Shown here in pieces: positions 45,976-54,929 of a DNA stretch of 62,901 nucleotides. A model generated the notes under the pieces. The model searched no databases and had not been told where the DNA came from. It was given only the letters and a program-made list of their open reading frames with translations. The stretch spans positions 1-62,901 of the forward strand of contig NZ_FWXX01000013.1 of assembly GCF_900176475.1 (NCBI RefSeq), read 5' to 3'. The stretch comes from Tropicibacter naphthalenivorans (GTDB lineage Bacteria; Pseudomonadota; Alphaproteobacteria; Rhodobacterales; Rhodobacteraceae). A program made the position numbers and the translations under genes. Numbering within the stretch: position 1 is the stretch's first letter; the number at the start of each line of letters is the position of its first letter.

Positions 45976-46674
45976 TTAGCGGATGATTTCAGGTGCGGTG
46001 GTGGCAAAGCGTTGATCGCCCATGACACCCCACAGCCCGCAATCCTCAGGTGGGTTGGGCCCAAAACACTCGGACGGGATCATCACGCCGTCCTTCTTCT
46101 TGCCAAAGATCGCCTTGAGCAGCTTGCCCAGCCCCTTGACGACTTTGACCACGCCATCGGCCACGTCCATGACCCCCTTGATGACGGCCTTTGGATCCAA
46201 GGTTTTGATCCCGGTGATGATTTGCAGGACGCCCAAGACGATCTTTCCGCCACCGATCAGCATCGTTGCAATGCCTTCGATCACGTCCATGGTCAGATCA
46301 CGTCCGCCCTTGCCGCCTGCCTTGTCGCCCACATAGGTGACATTCTCGACCGTCAGCGCGGACCCGTCCCGGCCGATGGCGACCGACTGCGACAGGCTCT
46401 GGAACAGCGGCACGCCGTTGACCGCCACCTGGCCGTTTTCCTCGGTGATCTTTGCCTGCGCGACGTCGTTGTCCAGGGTCAGGACCGGTTCGGGTTTCAC
46501 GTCCTCCAGCGCGAATTGCGCCCAGTCGCCGGTCTGGTGGTCCTGCAGGCCGATGTGCCACACGTCCTTTTGGGTCTTGCCCATGGCGACCGTGTAGGAC
46601 CGGCCCTGAAAGGACATGGTGCAGACGAGGCCGGCAATCCCGGTGGTTTGTTGCAAAAGCGGAGCGTCAAGCAT
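45976..46674 (-). CDS. Unknown 232-aa protein next to repA
   Basis: Not recognised. The N-terminal 120 residues look beta-rich (SFQGRSYTVAMG, WHIGLQDHQTGDWAQF). A Gly/Ile-rich hydrophobic stretch (about 131-156, IATMLIGGGKIVLGVLQIITG) may be a membrane or amphipathic segment, followed by a Lys-rich patch and a Cys/Pro C-terminus. It is convergent with repA (21-bp gap) and stands alone. The start ATG lacks a strong ribosome site. Confidence 0.7.
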   Translation of the reverse strand: MLDAPLLQQTTGIAGLVCTMSFQGRSYTVAMGKTQKDVWHIGLQDHQTGDWAQFALEDVKPEPVLTLDNDVAQAKITEENGQVAVNGVPLFQSLSQSVAIGRDGSALTVENVTYVGDKAGGKGGRDLTMDVIEGIATMLIGGGKIVLGVLQIITGIKTLDPKAVIKGVMDVADGVVKVVKGLGKLLKAIFGKKKDGVMIPSECFGPNPPEDCGLWGVMGDQRFATTAPEIIR

Positions 46675-46898
46675 GGGAAAATCTCACATCACTAAGGGTT
46701 GAAAAGCATGCCTTAAAAGCACCCAAAGCGTGCGTTCCCCTCCGAGTCGTCTCAATGGGGGTATTCCAGAGTGTGCTCTGGTAATTTTATCAAGTTTTGA
46801 GGGGGCCTCTTGCCCGCAAAGCCTCTGCAACCCTTTTGCGCCCCCGCCCGATTGCCGCTAAGCACGGGGGCAAGCACCCGCAATCAAGGCCTTTTCCC
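46675..46898. promoter_or_regulatory. Divergent intergenic region with small hairpin
   Basis: The 224-bp gap between the minus-strand unknown gene and the epimerase gene contains CCAGAG-TGTG-CTCTGG (46766-46781) followed by TAATTTTAT. It could be a terminator-like or operator element in the leader of the epimerase gene. Nothing else is evident. Confidence 0.35.
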
Positions 46899-47912
46899 AT
46901 GTCCCGCATCTTTATCACCGGCACCGCTGGCTTCATCGGTTTCCACCTCGCGCGTTTGCTGCTGGCCGAAGGGCATACGGTCCACGGGCTGGACGGGATG
47001 ACCGATTACTACGACGTCACGCTCAAACAGCGCCGCCACGCGATGCTGGCGCAGAACCCGAATTTCGCCGCCACCGAATGTATGCTCGAAGACCTCGCCG
47101 CCGTGGATGCGGCCATCGACGGCTTTGCGCCCGAGATCATCGTGCATCTGGCGGGTCAGGCGGGCGTGCGCTACAGCCTTGAACAACCGCGCGCCTATGT
47201 GGACGCCAATGTCACCGGCACCTTCAACATCATGGAAGGCGCGCGCCGCCACAAGGTGCAGCACCTGATGATGGCCTCGACCTCTTCGGTCTATGGCGCG
47301 AACACCGAGATGCCTTTCCGCGAGACGGACAAGGCCGACACCCCCATGACCATCTACGCCGCCACCAAAAAGGCGACAGAGGCCATGGGCCACAGCTATG
47401 CGCATATCTACGATCTGCCCACGACCATGTTCCGGTTCTTTACGGTCTATGGCCCTTGGGGGCGACCGGACATGGCGCTGTTCAAATTCGTCAAGGCGAC
47501 GCTGAACGGCGAGGCCATCGACGTCTACAACCACGGCGATATGTTCCGCGACTTCACCTATGTCGAAGACCTCGTGCGCGCCATTCGCCTGCTGATGTTC
47601 GAGGCGGTGCCGCAGCGCCCGGCGGATGGCAAGGTGCCGGCCGGCGACAGTCTGTCCCCCGTGGCCCCTTACCGCGTGGTGAACATCGGCAACTCGAAAT
47701 CCGAACGCCTGCTGGATTTCGTCGAGGCGATCGAGGACGCGCTGGGGCAAAAGACCACGCGCAACATGATGGACATGCAGCCCGGCGACGTGCCCGCCAC
47801 CTGGGCCGACGCCAGCCTGCTCGAGACGCTGACCGGCTATCGCCCGCAGACCGACATGCGCGACGGGGTGGCGCGGTTCGTCGAATGGTACCGCGAGTAT
47901 TACAACGTCTGA
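46899..47912 (+). CDS. UDP-glucuronate 4-epimerase-like (NDP-sugar epimerase)
   Basis: Extended SDR of 337 aa: GTAGFIGFHL at 8-17, a catalytic region SSVYGAN and YAATKKATE (Y-xxx-K), then RFFTVYGPWGRPDMALFKF, a signature of UDP-GlcA 4-epimerases that make UDP-GalA for capsules and lipopolysaccharide. The ATG at 46899 starts MSRIFITG; the open frame upstream is not coding. It begins the precursor-supply block 46.9-54.5 kb. Confidence 0.88.
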   Translation: MSRIFITGTAGFIGFHLARLLLAEGHTVHGLDGMTDYYDVTLKQRRHAMLAQNPNFAATECMLEDLAAVDAAIDGFAPEIIVHLAGQAGVRYSLEQPRAYVDANVTGTFNIMEGARRHKVQHLMMASTSSVYGANTEMPFRETDKADTPMTIYAATKKATEAMGHSYAHIYDLPTTMFRFFTVYGPWGRPDMALFKFVKATLNGEAIDVYNHGDMFRDFTYVEDLVRAIRLLMFEAVPQRPADGKVPAGDSLSPVAPYRVVNIGNSKSERLLDFVEAIEDALGQKTTRNMMDMQPGDVPATWADASLLETLTGYRPQTDMRDGVARFVEWYREYYNV

Positions 47913-47933
47913 CCCCGGCAGGTCAGACACGGT

Positions 47934-47957
47934 TTACCCCACAGGTTACCCCACAGG
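47934..47957. repeat. 12-bp perfect tandem duplication
   Basis: TTACCCCACAGG occurs twice in tandem (47934-47945 and 47946-47957) in the 57-bp gap before the phosphohexomutase gene, directly upstream of its ribosome site (CAGGAG). It could arise by slippage or be a binding site. Confidence 0.6.
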
Positions 47958-47969
47958 CAGGAGCGCCCC

Positions 47970-49364
47970 ATGCCCCCCAAATTCGGAACCAGCGGCCTGC
48001 GCGGCCTTGTCATCGAGCTGACCGAAGCGCTGGTGCGCGATTACATGCGCGCCTTCATTGCCGCCTGCCCCACCGGCAGCGCCATCCATGTGGGGCAGGA
48101 CCTGCGCCCCTCGTCGCCGCAGATCGCGGCCTGGGTGCTGGACGAGGTGCAGGCCGCGGGGCTGGTCGCCGTTGATTGCGGCGCGCTGCCCACCCCGGCC
48201 TTGGCGCTGTCGGCGATGGACGCAGGCGGCGCGGCGGTGATGGTCACCGGCAGCCACATTCCCGCCGATCGCAACGGGCTGAAATTCTACGTCCCCTCTG
48301 GCGAGATTTCCAAGGCCGACGAGGACGCGATCCTTGCCGCTTTGGGGGCGGGCGCCCCGGTGGGCACACGCGGCTCGATTGACCGACGCGAGGCCAGCGA
48401 CGACTACATCCGCCGCTATTTGTCGGCCTTTGGCCCGGCTCTGGACGGCCTGCGGGTCGGCGTCTATCAGCACAGCTCGGTGGCGCGCGACATCATGGCC
48501 GAGGTGATCCAAGGCCTGGGCGCAGAGGCGATCCCCATCGCCCGCTCGGACGTGTTCATCCCCGTCGACACCGAGGCGCTGGACCCGGATACGCAGGCGC
48601 TTTTTGCCGGGTGGTTTGCGGAACACGCGCTGGACGTGCTGATCTCGACCGATGGCGACGCCGACCGCCCCATGGTGGTCGATGACGCGGGCCGGGTGGT
48701 GCCGGGCGATGTGCTGGGCGCCTTGACGGCGCGGATGCTGGGGGCCGAGGTGATCTGCACCCCCGTGTCCTCGAACACCATGATCGACGAGGCCTATGGC
48801 ATCGGCTTTCAGCAGATCCAGCGCACGCGCATCGGCTCGCCTTACGTGATCGCCGCCATGGAAGAGGCTTTGGCGCAGGACAGCGCCGCCAAGGTGGTGG
48901 GCTATGAGGCGAACGGCGGCTTTTTGCTGGGGTTCACCGCCACAGGCCCCAAGGGCAAGCTGGCGCCGCTGATGACCCGCGATTGCCTGCTGCCGATCAT
49001 CGCGCCGCTTGTGGCCGCACGGCAGGCGGCCTGCGATCTGTCCGCGCTGGTGGACGCCCTGCCGCCGCGCTTTACCGCTGCGGATCGTCTGCAAGGGGTC
49101 GAACCTGACCGCGCCCGCGCCCTGATCGCCCAGCTGACCGAAGACGCCGCCGCCCGCGCCGCATTCTTTGCCGAGGTCGGGCCGGAACAGTCGCTGGACC
49201 TGACGGACGGGCTGCGGGTGACTTTCGTCAACGGCGTGATCGTGCACCTGCGCCCCTCGGGCAACGCCCCCGAATTCCGCTGCTACGCCGAAGCCGGCAG
49301 CCGCGACCGCGCCGCCGGTTTGGTGCAGAGTTTTCTGAGCAAGCTGGGGGCCGCGCTGGCATGA
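47970..49364 (+). CDS. Phosphohexomutase (phosphomannomutase/phosphoglucosamine mutase family)
   Basis: Interconverts hexose 6- and 1-phosphates. FGTSGLRG starts at residue 5; the phospho-serine loop reads TGSHIPADRNG with S95 (TASHNP in most relatives); the metal loop is D228-G-D-A-D-R233; the sugar-binding YEANGGFLL and the C-terminal RPSGNAPEFR phosphate loop are intact. Length is 464 aa. It could supply mannose-1-P to ManC or GlcN-1-P to PtmE (the PgmL role in the GDP-legionaminic route). Its stop overlaps the next gene. Confidence 0.88.
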   Translation: MPPKFGTSGLRGLVIELTEALVRDYMRAFIAACPTGSAIHVGQDLRPSSPQIAAWVLDEVQAAGLVAVDCGALPTPALALSAMDAGGAAVMVTGSHIPADRNGLKFYVPSGEISKADEDAILAALGAGAPVGTRGSIDRREASDDYIRRYLSAFGPALDGLRVGVYQHSSVARDIMAEVIQGLGAEAIPIARSDVFIPVDTEALDPDTQALFAGWFAEHALDVLISTDGDADRPMVVDDAGRVVPGDVLGALTARMLGAEVICTPVSSNTMIDEAYGIGFQQIQRTRIGSPYVIAAMEEALAQDSAAKVVGYEANGGFLLGFTATGPKGKLAPLMTRDCLLPIIAPLVAARQAACDLSALVDALPPRFTAADRLQGVEPDRARALIAQLTEDAAARAAFFAEVGPEQSLDLTDGLRVTFVNGVIVHLRPSGNAPEFRCYAEAGSRDRAAGLVQSFLSKLGAALA

Positions 49365-50254
49365 CTGAGGACGCGATGACCGCGCAGTTTGACCGCTACC
49401 GCGAGGCCGCCAAACGGCGCATCGCCGCGCAGCAGGCCTTTCTTGCGGTCACCAAGACCTACCGCGAGGATATCCAGCGCGACGGGCGCAAGATCACCAT
49501 CGATTTGCTCGAAGGCTTTTTCGACGAGACATACGGCAAGAGCGACCGGGTCAAGGCAGAAGCCCAAAGGGCCAAAGAGCTGATAGAGGACTTCCACAAG
49601 GCCGCAGAGGACATCACACAGTCGGTGGCGATGATGGTTCTGGAGCTACAGACCGCCCTGTCCACGCTGCCGACCAAGGCGCTTGCGCCGTTTTTCGAGG
49701 AGATGGGCAAGCCCTTGGCCCCAAAGGGAAACACCCCTCTGGATGTCGCGCGCGCGGGTATGGAAAACCTCTCGGACGCCGGGCAAAAGCTGCTGGACGG
49801 CGGGCATCAGGCCGCGATTGAGGCGCATGGCCTTGAACTGCGGGCCGAGGAGACGCTGTATCAGGCCACGATCCTGCTGGAGCTGCGTAAAAAGCATCTG
49901 TCGGAGTTCCGTCAGGAAAACCTGTCGGTGACTTTGGACGATCTGAAACAGCGCGCCACCAAGGAAGGCAAGGATGCCGTGGCCGAGGGGCTGCGCAAGG
50001 AACTGGCCGAGATTCTCGCCGAGGTGGTGGCGCTGACCGTCGAGGAGGTGGCCCAGATCAAACGCGCCCATAAGCTTGGACGCCTGTTCCAACGCCTGAT
50101 GGGCAAGAAACAGGTGAACCGCCAAAGGAACGACACCGATCAGTTAATGGATCTGGTGGGGCTTCTCGAAAAGGAAAACGCGCTGCTGGGCAAGCTGGAC
50201 GCGGTCTTTAAGGAGACGGCGGAGGCCATGAAACAGGTGCTTGAGAGCGCGTAA
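49361..50254 (+). CDS. Helical coiled-coil protein of unknown function
   Basis: This 297-aa protein is almost entirely predicted helix, rich in Glu/Lys/Ala/Leu with heptad-like runs (about 10-110 and 150-290), and has no signal peptide. Its ATG overlaps the mutase stop by 4 bp (ATGA), so the two are coupled. The family is not recognised. It is convergent with kdsA (27-bp gap). Confidence 0.75.
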   Translation: MTEDAMTAQFDRYREAAKRRIAAQQAFLAVTKTYREDIQRDGRKITIDLLEGFFDETYGKSDRVKAEAQRAKELIEDFHKAAEDITQSVAMMVLELQTALSTLPTKALAPFFEEMGKPLAPKGNTPLDVARAGMENLSDAGQKLLDGGHQAAIEAHGLELRAEETLYQATILLELRKKHLSEFRQENLSVTLDDLKQRATKEGKDAVAEGLRKELAEILAEVVALTVEEVAQIKRAHKLGRLFQRLMGKKQVNRQRNDTDQLMDLVGLLEKENALLGKLDAVFKETAEAMKQVLESA

Positions 50255-50281
50255 GCCGCGCCCTCTTAGCCCCCCCGATCT

Positions 50282-51130
50282 TTACGCGAACAGATGCGCC
50301 AGCGCTTCGGTGCGGCCCTTGGTCAGATCGTCAATGGCGCGCAGGCCGTGCAGGACGTGCCCCAGCGCCTCGACCGGGACCATGTTCGGGCCGTCGCTGG
50401 GGGCCGTGTCGGGCGCTTCGTGGGTTTCCATGAACACCGCCGCGCAGCCCACCGCCAGCGCCGCCCGCGCCAAGGGTTCCACGTATTCACGCTTGCCGCC
50501 CGAGGATTTGCCCATGCCGCCCGGCATCTGCACCGAATGCGTCGCGTCAAACACCACCGGGTAGCCGGTCTGCGCCATGATCGGCAGCGCGCGGAAATCG
50601 CTCACCAGCATGTTGTAACCAAACGAGGTGCCGCGCTCGCACAGCATGATCCGCTGGTTGCCCGTGCTGGCGATCTTGTCGGCGACGTTGCCCATGTCGT
50701 GGGGCGCAAGGAACTGGCCCTTTTTGATGTTGATCGCCGCGCCGGTTTCGCCCGCAGCCAGCAAGAGGTCGGTCTGGCGGCACAAAAAGGCGGGGATTTG
50801 CAGGATATCCACCGCCTCGGCCACGGGGGCGCATTGCGCGGTCTCATGCACGTCGGTCAGCACCGGCACGCCGAATTCGCGGCCAATGGTCGACAGGATG
50901 TGCAGGCCTTCGTCCATGCCGATGCCGCGCTTGCCCTCGAGGCTGGACCGGTTGGCCTTGTCAAAGCTGCCTTTAAAGATCCACGGCGTGCGGTTGGCTT
51001 CGGCGGCGGCGGCGATTTTCTCGGCCAGCATCCGCGCGTGATCCAGCGTTTCCAGCTGGCACGGCCCCGCGATCAGCGCAAAGGGCTGGTCGGCGGCGAT
51101 GGTGATATCCTTGATGGTGACGGCGGTCAT
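50282..51130 (-). CDS. kdsA: 3-deoxy-D-manno-octulosonate 8-phosphate synthase (Kdo-8-P synthase)
   Basis: Condenses arabinose-5-phosphate with PEP. Motifs are [10 protein letters not shown] with C24 (a metal-dependent class II enzyme; metal-independent enzymes have Asn here), [37 protein letters not shown] and DGPNMV. Length is 282 aa. It overlaps kdsB by 4 bp. With kdsB and kdsD it gives this plasmid its own Kdo supply; a kdsC phosphatase is not seen. Confidence 0.96.
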   Translation of the reverse strand: MTAVTIKDITIAADQPFALIAGPCQLETLDHARMLAEKIAAAAEANRTPWIFKGSFDKANRSSLEGKRGIGMDEGLHILSTIGREFGVPVLTDVHETAQCAPVAEAVDILQIPAFLCRQTDLLLAAGETGAAINIKKGQFLAPHDMGNVADKIASTGNQRIMLCERGTSFGYNMLVSDFRALPIMAQTGYPVVFDATHSVQMPGGMGKSSGGKREYVEPLARAALAVGCAAVFMETHEAPDTAPSDGPNMVPVEALGHVLHGLRAIDDLTKGRTEALAHLFA

Positions 51131-51915
51131 GCGATGCCTTCCTTTTTCAGAACGCCCTCGATGCGGGCCACGTCGATGGGGTTGTTAAGCTCCCAGAACA
51201 CCCGGCCGCGCGCCTCGACGGCGGTGCAGGTGACGGGGGTGCCGTTTTCGAGGAACCGCAGCTGTTCCAGCCCCTCGGCCTTTTCCAACGGCCCCTCTGG
51301 CCACTGCATATAGGCAGCAAGGGCAGCGGGGCGATAGCCGTAGACGCCCACGTGGTGCCAGACCTCGGGCGGATTATCGAGGCTGCCGACGTAGGGCAGG
51401 ACCTCTTTGGAGAAGTACAAGGCCGTGCCATCGGCGCGCATCACGGCGGTGGTGCCGCCAACGCGGCCATTCTGGCGGTCGGTGACAAAGTTGGTCAGCG
51501 TCTCGGCGTCGCATTTCAGCACCGGGGTGGCCATCTGCACGGCGGGGTCCTGCATGGTCTGGATCAAGGCTTCGACGAACCACGGCGGGGTCAGGGGGGC
51601 GTCGCCTTGCAGGTTGATGACGGTCTCGGGCGGCGTGCCCAGCTGGGCGACGGCCTCGGCGCAGCGCTCGGTGCCGTTTCGGGCATTGGACGAGGTCATC
51701 AGCACCTCGGCGCCAAAGCTGCGGGCGTGCGCGGCGATGCGGTCATCGTCGGTCAGCACATAGACGGCGTCGGCGCCCTGCACCTGGTTCGCGGCGTCCC
51801 ACGCGCGGCGGATGAGCGATTTCGCCTCGCCCGTGGCGCCGGTCAGCTCGACCAGGGGCTTGCCGGGGTAGCGGGTCGACGCATAGCGCGCGGGGATAAA
51901 GATGACGGTTTTCAT
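51127..51915 (-). CDS. kdsB: CMP-Kdo synthetase
   Basis: Activates Kdo with CTP. Motifs are [18 protein letters not shown] (nucleotide loop), [33 protein letters not shown] (a typical NLQGDEP has Glu; here Ala) and HVGVYGYR. Length is 262 aa. It overlaps kdsA. Its start is separated from kdsD by a repeat-bearing gap. Confidence 0.93.
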   Translation of the reverse strand: MKTVIFIPARYASTRYPGKPLVELTGATGEAKSLIRRAWDAANQVQGADAVYVLTDDDRIAAHARSFGAEVLMTSSNARNGTERCAEAVAQLGTPPETVINLQGDAPLTPPWFVEALIQTMQDPAVQMATPVLKCDAETLTNFVTDRQNGRVGGTTAVMRADGTALYFSKEVLPYVGSLDNPPEVWHHVGVYGYRPAALAAYMQWPEGPLEKAEGLEQLRFLENGTPVTCTAVEARGRVFWELNNPIDVARIEGVLKKEGIA

Positions 51916-51924
51916 TTTAGCTGT

Positions 51925-52016
51925 CCTACCCCTTCGGTACTTGAGGACTGGTTTTGTTGCCCTACCCCTTCGGTACTTGAGGGCGGGTTTGTGCCCTACC
52001 CCTGCGGTACTTGAGG
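51925..52016. repeat. Three 22-bp direct repeats between kdsB and kdsD
   Basis: Three copies of a 22-bp unit lie at 51925-51946, 51961-51982 and 51995-52016 (steps 36 and 34 bp). They begin CCTACCCCT and end CGGTACTTGAGG; the third has one substitution (T to G). Read on the minus strand the core GTACCGAAGGGGTAG resembles the GGTACCAAAGGGTACC units of the array upstream of parA. They lie in the 111-bp gap inside the kds block. Confidence 0.8.
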
Positions 52017-52026
52017 GCGGGAAGGT

Positions 52027-52995
52027 TCACGCTGCGCCCGCGCGCAGGGCGTCGTGGATGTGCAGCAGACCGACCAGGCGGTGATCGTCCTCGACCACCA
52101 TCAGCACGGTGCGCTTGGACATGTTCATCACCCCCAGCGCCTCCAGCAGCAGGGTCTGCGGGCGGGTGACCATGGGCGTGCGGGTGGCGACCTCGCCGGC
52201 GGTGCGCTCCATCAGCCCGTCCATGTTGCGGCGCAGGTCGCCGTCGGTGATGATCCCGGCCAGCTTGCCGCCCTTGGTCAGGGCCGCCACGCCAAAGCCC
52301 TTTTGGCTCATGGTCAGCAGCACCTCGGACATGGGCGCATCCTCGGCCACGATGGGCAGCTCGTCGCCCTTGTGCATCACCGCCGCCACGCGCAGCAGCT
52401 GCGCGCCCAAAGTGCCGCCGGGGTGGAAGGCGGCGAAGTTCTCGCGCCCGAACCCCCGGTGCTGCATCATCGCCACCGCCAAGGCGTCCCCAAGGGCCAT
52501 TGCCATGGTGGTCGAGGTCGTGGGGGCCATGCCGATGGCGCAGGCCTCGGGGGCGTCGGGCAGGGTCAGGACATGCTCGGCGGCGCTGCCCAGCGTGCTG
52601 GCGGGTTTCTTGGTCATGGCGATCAGCGGCACGGCGAAGCGCGCGCAATGGGCGATCATGTCGGCCAGTTCCTTGGTCTCGCCGGAGTTGGAGATCAGGA
52701 TCACCGCATCATTGGGCGTGATCATCCCCAGATCGCCATGGCTGGCTTCGCCGGGGTGGACGGTCTGCGCCGGGGTCCCGGTCGAGGCAAAGGTCGCCGC
52801 CATCTTGGCCGCCACATGGCCCGACTTGCCCATGCCAGAGACGATCACCCGCCCCTTGACGCCCAGCAGCAAGCGCACCACCGCGTCGAAATCGGCGGGC
52901 AGCTCTTGGGCCAAGCGCGTCAGGGCGGCGCTTTCGATGCCCAGCACGTGGCGGGCTACATCAGAAGGGGTCTGCGTCATGGGATCACCGGGCAT
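52027..52995 (-). CDS. kdsD: D-arabinose 5-phosphate isomerase (KpsF/KdsD type)
   Basis: Makes arabinose-5-phosphate for KdsA. An N-terminal SIS domain (VIVSGMGKSGHVAAKMAATFASTG split by its loops, HGDLGMI, ISNSGETKEL) is followed by two CBS domains (about 205-320). With the ATG at 52995 it is 322 aa; an ATG at 52980 (MTQTPSDV) is an equally possible start. Within capsule loci this enzyme is called KpsF. Confidence 0.93.
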   Translation of the reverse strand: MPGDPMTQTPSDVARHVLGIESAALTRLAQELPADFDAVVRLLLGVKGRVIVSGMGKSGHVAAKMAATFASTGTPAQTVHPGEASHGDLGMITPNDAVILISNSGETKELADMIAHCARFAVPLIAMTKKPASTLGSAAEHVLTLPDAPEACAIGMAPTTSTTMAMALGDALAVAMMQHRGFGRENFAAFHPGGTLGAQLLRVAAVMHKGDELPIVAEDAPMSEVLLTMSQKGFGVAALTKGGKLAGIITDGDLRRNMDGLMERTAGEVATRTPMVTRPQTLLLEALGVMNMSKRTVLMVVEDDHRLVGLLHIHDALRAGAA

Positions 52996-53073
52996 TAGGT
53001 CTGACGCCTGTTAGCGCGCCGGGGGCGCGGTGTCCAATCTCTCGGGGGCCCCTGCCCGCTTTCTGGCCCTGCC

Positions 53074-54510
53074 CTAGCCGCGCGCGTAGACGTCTTCGTA
53101 GCGGACGATGTCATCCTCGCCCACATAGCTGCCGGTCTGCACTTCGATCAGGACCATGGGCATCTTGCCGGGGTTCTCCATCCGGTGTTTGGACCCCACC
53201 GGGATGTAGACCGACTGGTTTTCCGTCACCAGCTGCACGGTGTCGTCGATGGTCACGCGGGCGGTGCCTTCGACCACGATCCAATGCTCGGACCGGTGAA
53301 AGTGCGATTGCAGCGACAGCGACGCGCCGGGATGCACAAGGATGCGTTTGACCTGAAAGCGCGGGCCGACCACGAGGCTTTCGAACCAGCCCCAGGGACG
53401 GTGATCCTTGGGGAATTGCGTGGCCTGAAGGGCTTGCTTGTCCTTCAGCGCGCTGACCGCCAGTTTCACGTCCTGCGCGCGGGACATATCGGCCACCAGC
53501 ACCGCGTCGTTCATGGCAATGGCCATGATGTTGTCCAGACCGATGCCCACGACCTCCAGCCGGTCGCCTTCGGCCCGCAGCAGAGTGTTGTGGCAGTCGA
53601 TGGCGGTCGCACCCGCGCTGGTGACCACGCCATTCGCGTCCGGGTCGCTCTCGCGCCAGACGGCATCCCAGCCGCCAAGGTCCGACCAGCCCGAGGCAAA
53701 GGGCACCACCGACAGGTTGGCGGCGCGCTCCATCACGGCATAGTCGACGGAAATGTCCTCGGCCTGTGCCCAAGGGTCGGGGGCCAGACGCAGGAAGCCA
53801 AGGTCGGTTTTGGCCTGCGCCAGCGCGTCCGACACCGGGGCCATCAGGGTGGGGGCATGTGTTTCAAAGGCGGCGATCACATCGGCGGCGCGGAACAGGA
53901 AGATGCCCGCGTTCCACATGTAGTTGCCCGCATCCAGCATGGTTTGGGCGCGCGCGGCGTCGGGCTTTTCGACAAAGCGCGACAGCTTGACCGGCCCCTG
54001 CCCCGGCTGGCCGGCGAGTTCGAGGTAGCCATAGGCGGTTTCCGCATGGGTCGGCGCGATGCCAAAGGTCACAAGGTCGCCCTGCCCCACCGGCCCCAGC
54101 CCCTGCGCCACGGCGTCGTGAAAGGCGGCAATGTCCGGGACCACGTGATCCGATGGGGCCACCAGCAGCACGGCGTCGGGGTTGCCTTGATGCGCGTAGA
54201 GGGCGGCGGCGAGGATGGCGGGCGCGGTGTTGCGCCCTTCGGGTTCGATCAGGATCGCGCCGGGGTCGATGCCCACCGCTTGCAGCTGTTCGGTGACGAT
54301 AAAGCGGAAATCCGAGTTGGTCAGAACGAGGGGGGCTGCGAAACTCAGGGCCTCTGTCTGCCCCGACAGGCGGCGGGCGGAGGCTTGGAACAGGGTTTCC
54401 TCGCCCATCAGGTGGACGAACTGCTTGGGGTAGCTCTTGCGCGACAGGGGCCACAACCGGGTGCCGGAGCCACCGCAGAGGATGACCGGAGTGATATGCG
54501 TGGCTGCCAT
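53074..54510 (-). CDS. manC: Mannose-1-phosphate guanylyltransferase / mannose-6-phosphate isomerase
   Basis: Bifunctional type II PMI-GMP enzyme making GDP-mannose. It has an N-terminal nucleotidyltransferase (ILCGGSGTRLWPLSRKSYPKQF, FVEKPDAA) and a C-terminal cupin isomerase domain (WGWFESLV, LHPGA-like VHPGASLSLQSHFHRSEHW, with zinc-binding residues). The ATG at 54510 has TAGGAA upstream and gives 478 aa. GDP-mannose may feed the polymer or 6-deoxyhexose synthesis. Confidence 0.95.
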   Translation of the reverse strand: MAATHITPVILCGGSGTRLWPLSRKSYPKQFVHLMGEETLFQASARRLSGQTEALSFAAPLVLTNSDFRFIVTEQLQAVGIDPGAILIEPEGRNTAPAILAAALYAHQGNPDAVLLVAPSDHVVPDIAAFHDAVAQGLGPVGQGDLVTFGIAPTHAETAYGYLELAGQPGQGPVKLSRFVEKPDAARAQTMLDAGNYMWNAGIFLFRAADVIAAFETHAPTLMAPVSDALAQAKTDLGFLRLAPDPWAQAEDISVDYAVMERAANLSVVPFASGWSDLGGWDAVWRESDPDANGVVTSAGATAIDCHNTLLRAEGDRLEVVGIGLDNIMAIAMNDAVLVADMSRAQDVKLAVSALKDKQALQATQFPKDHRPWGWFESLVVGPRFQVKRILVHPGASLSLQSHFHRSEHWIVVEGTARVTIDDTVQLVTENQSVYIPVGSKHRMENPGKMPMVLIEVQTGSYVGEDDIVRYEDVYARG

Positions 54511-54649
54511 GGTGTCGTTCCTACAAGCTACAAAGACCAAGGATCACTGTTCCCGCCTGCGCGCGTCAGGGCAAGCCACCGCCTTGCGAATTTCCCGGAC
54601 CTGTCGTGGCCATGCCGCAGGACGCTTGGAAAAAGGCAATGAAATCAGT
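54511..54649. promoter_or_regulatory. Leader/promoter region of manC
   Basis: This is the manC-proximal third of the 419-bp gap between manC and parA. It holds the manC ribosome site and presumably its promoter on the minus strand. No hexamers or repeats could be assigned. Confidence 0.3.
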
Positions 54650-54862
54650 GGTACCATGGGGTACCCTGCGTGCTTGCGATGGTGCTGGCTGCGTCATGGT
54701 ACGGTAGGGTACCAAAGGGTACCACGCCGCGCCTTTTACAGGGGTACCAAGGGCTACCAAAGGCTACCGTGTGGTAGGCTACCCTACCCTAGCCAAGAGT
54801 ATCCAAAGGTAGCGCAAGGTTTCCCTTGGTACGGTAGCCTACCCTATGCTAGGCTAGGGTAG
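54650..54862. repeat. Probable centromere (parS) array upstream of parA
   Basis: GGTACC occurs at 54650, 54660, 54708, 54718 and 54743, with the variants GGCTACC at 54752 and 54762 and GGTAC/GGTAG at 54698 and 54703. Many neighbours are 10 bp apart (GGTACCAAAG GGTACC), one helical turn. The region continues with CCTACCCTAGCC-type inverted units and ends in perfect 8-bp arms CTACCCTA / TAGGGTAG (54839-54846 and 54855-54862), a likely operator 67 bp before parA. Its location before parA and the phased repeats fit a type Ib partition site. Confidence 0.75.
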
Positions 54863-54929
54863 AGGCCCCGCCAGAGGGCACCGAGCACAAGACCAACAAC
54901 ACAAAAGACAGATACAGGACCCAATCAAA

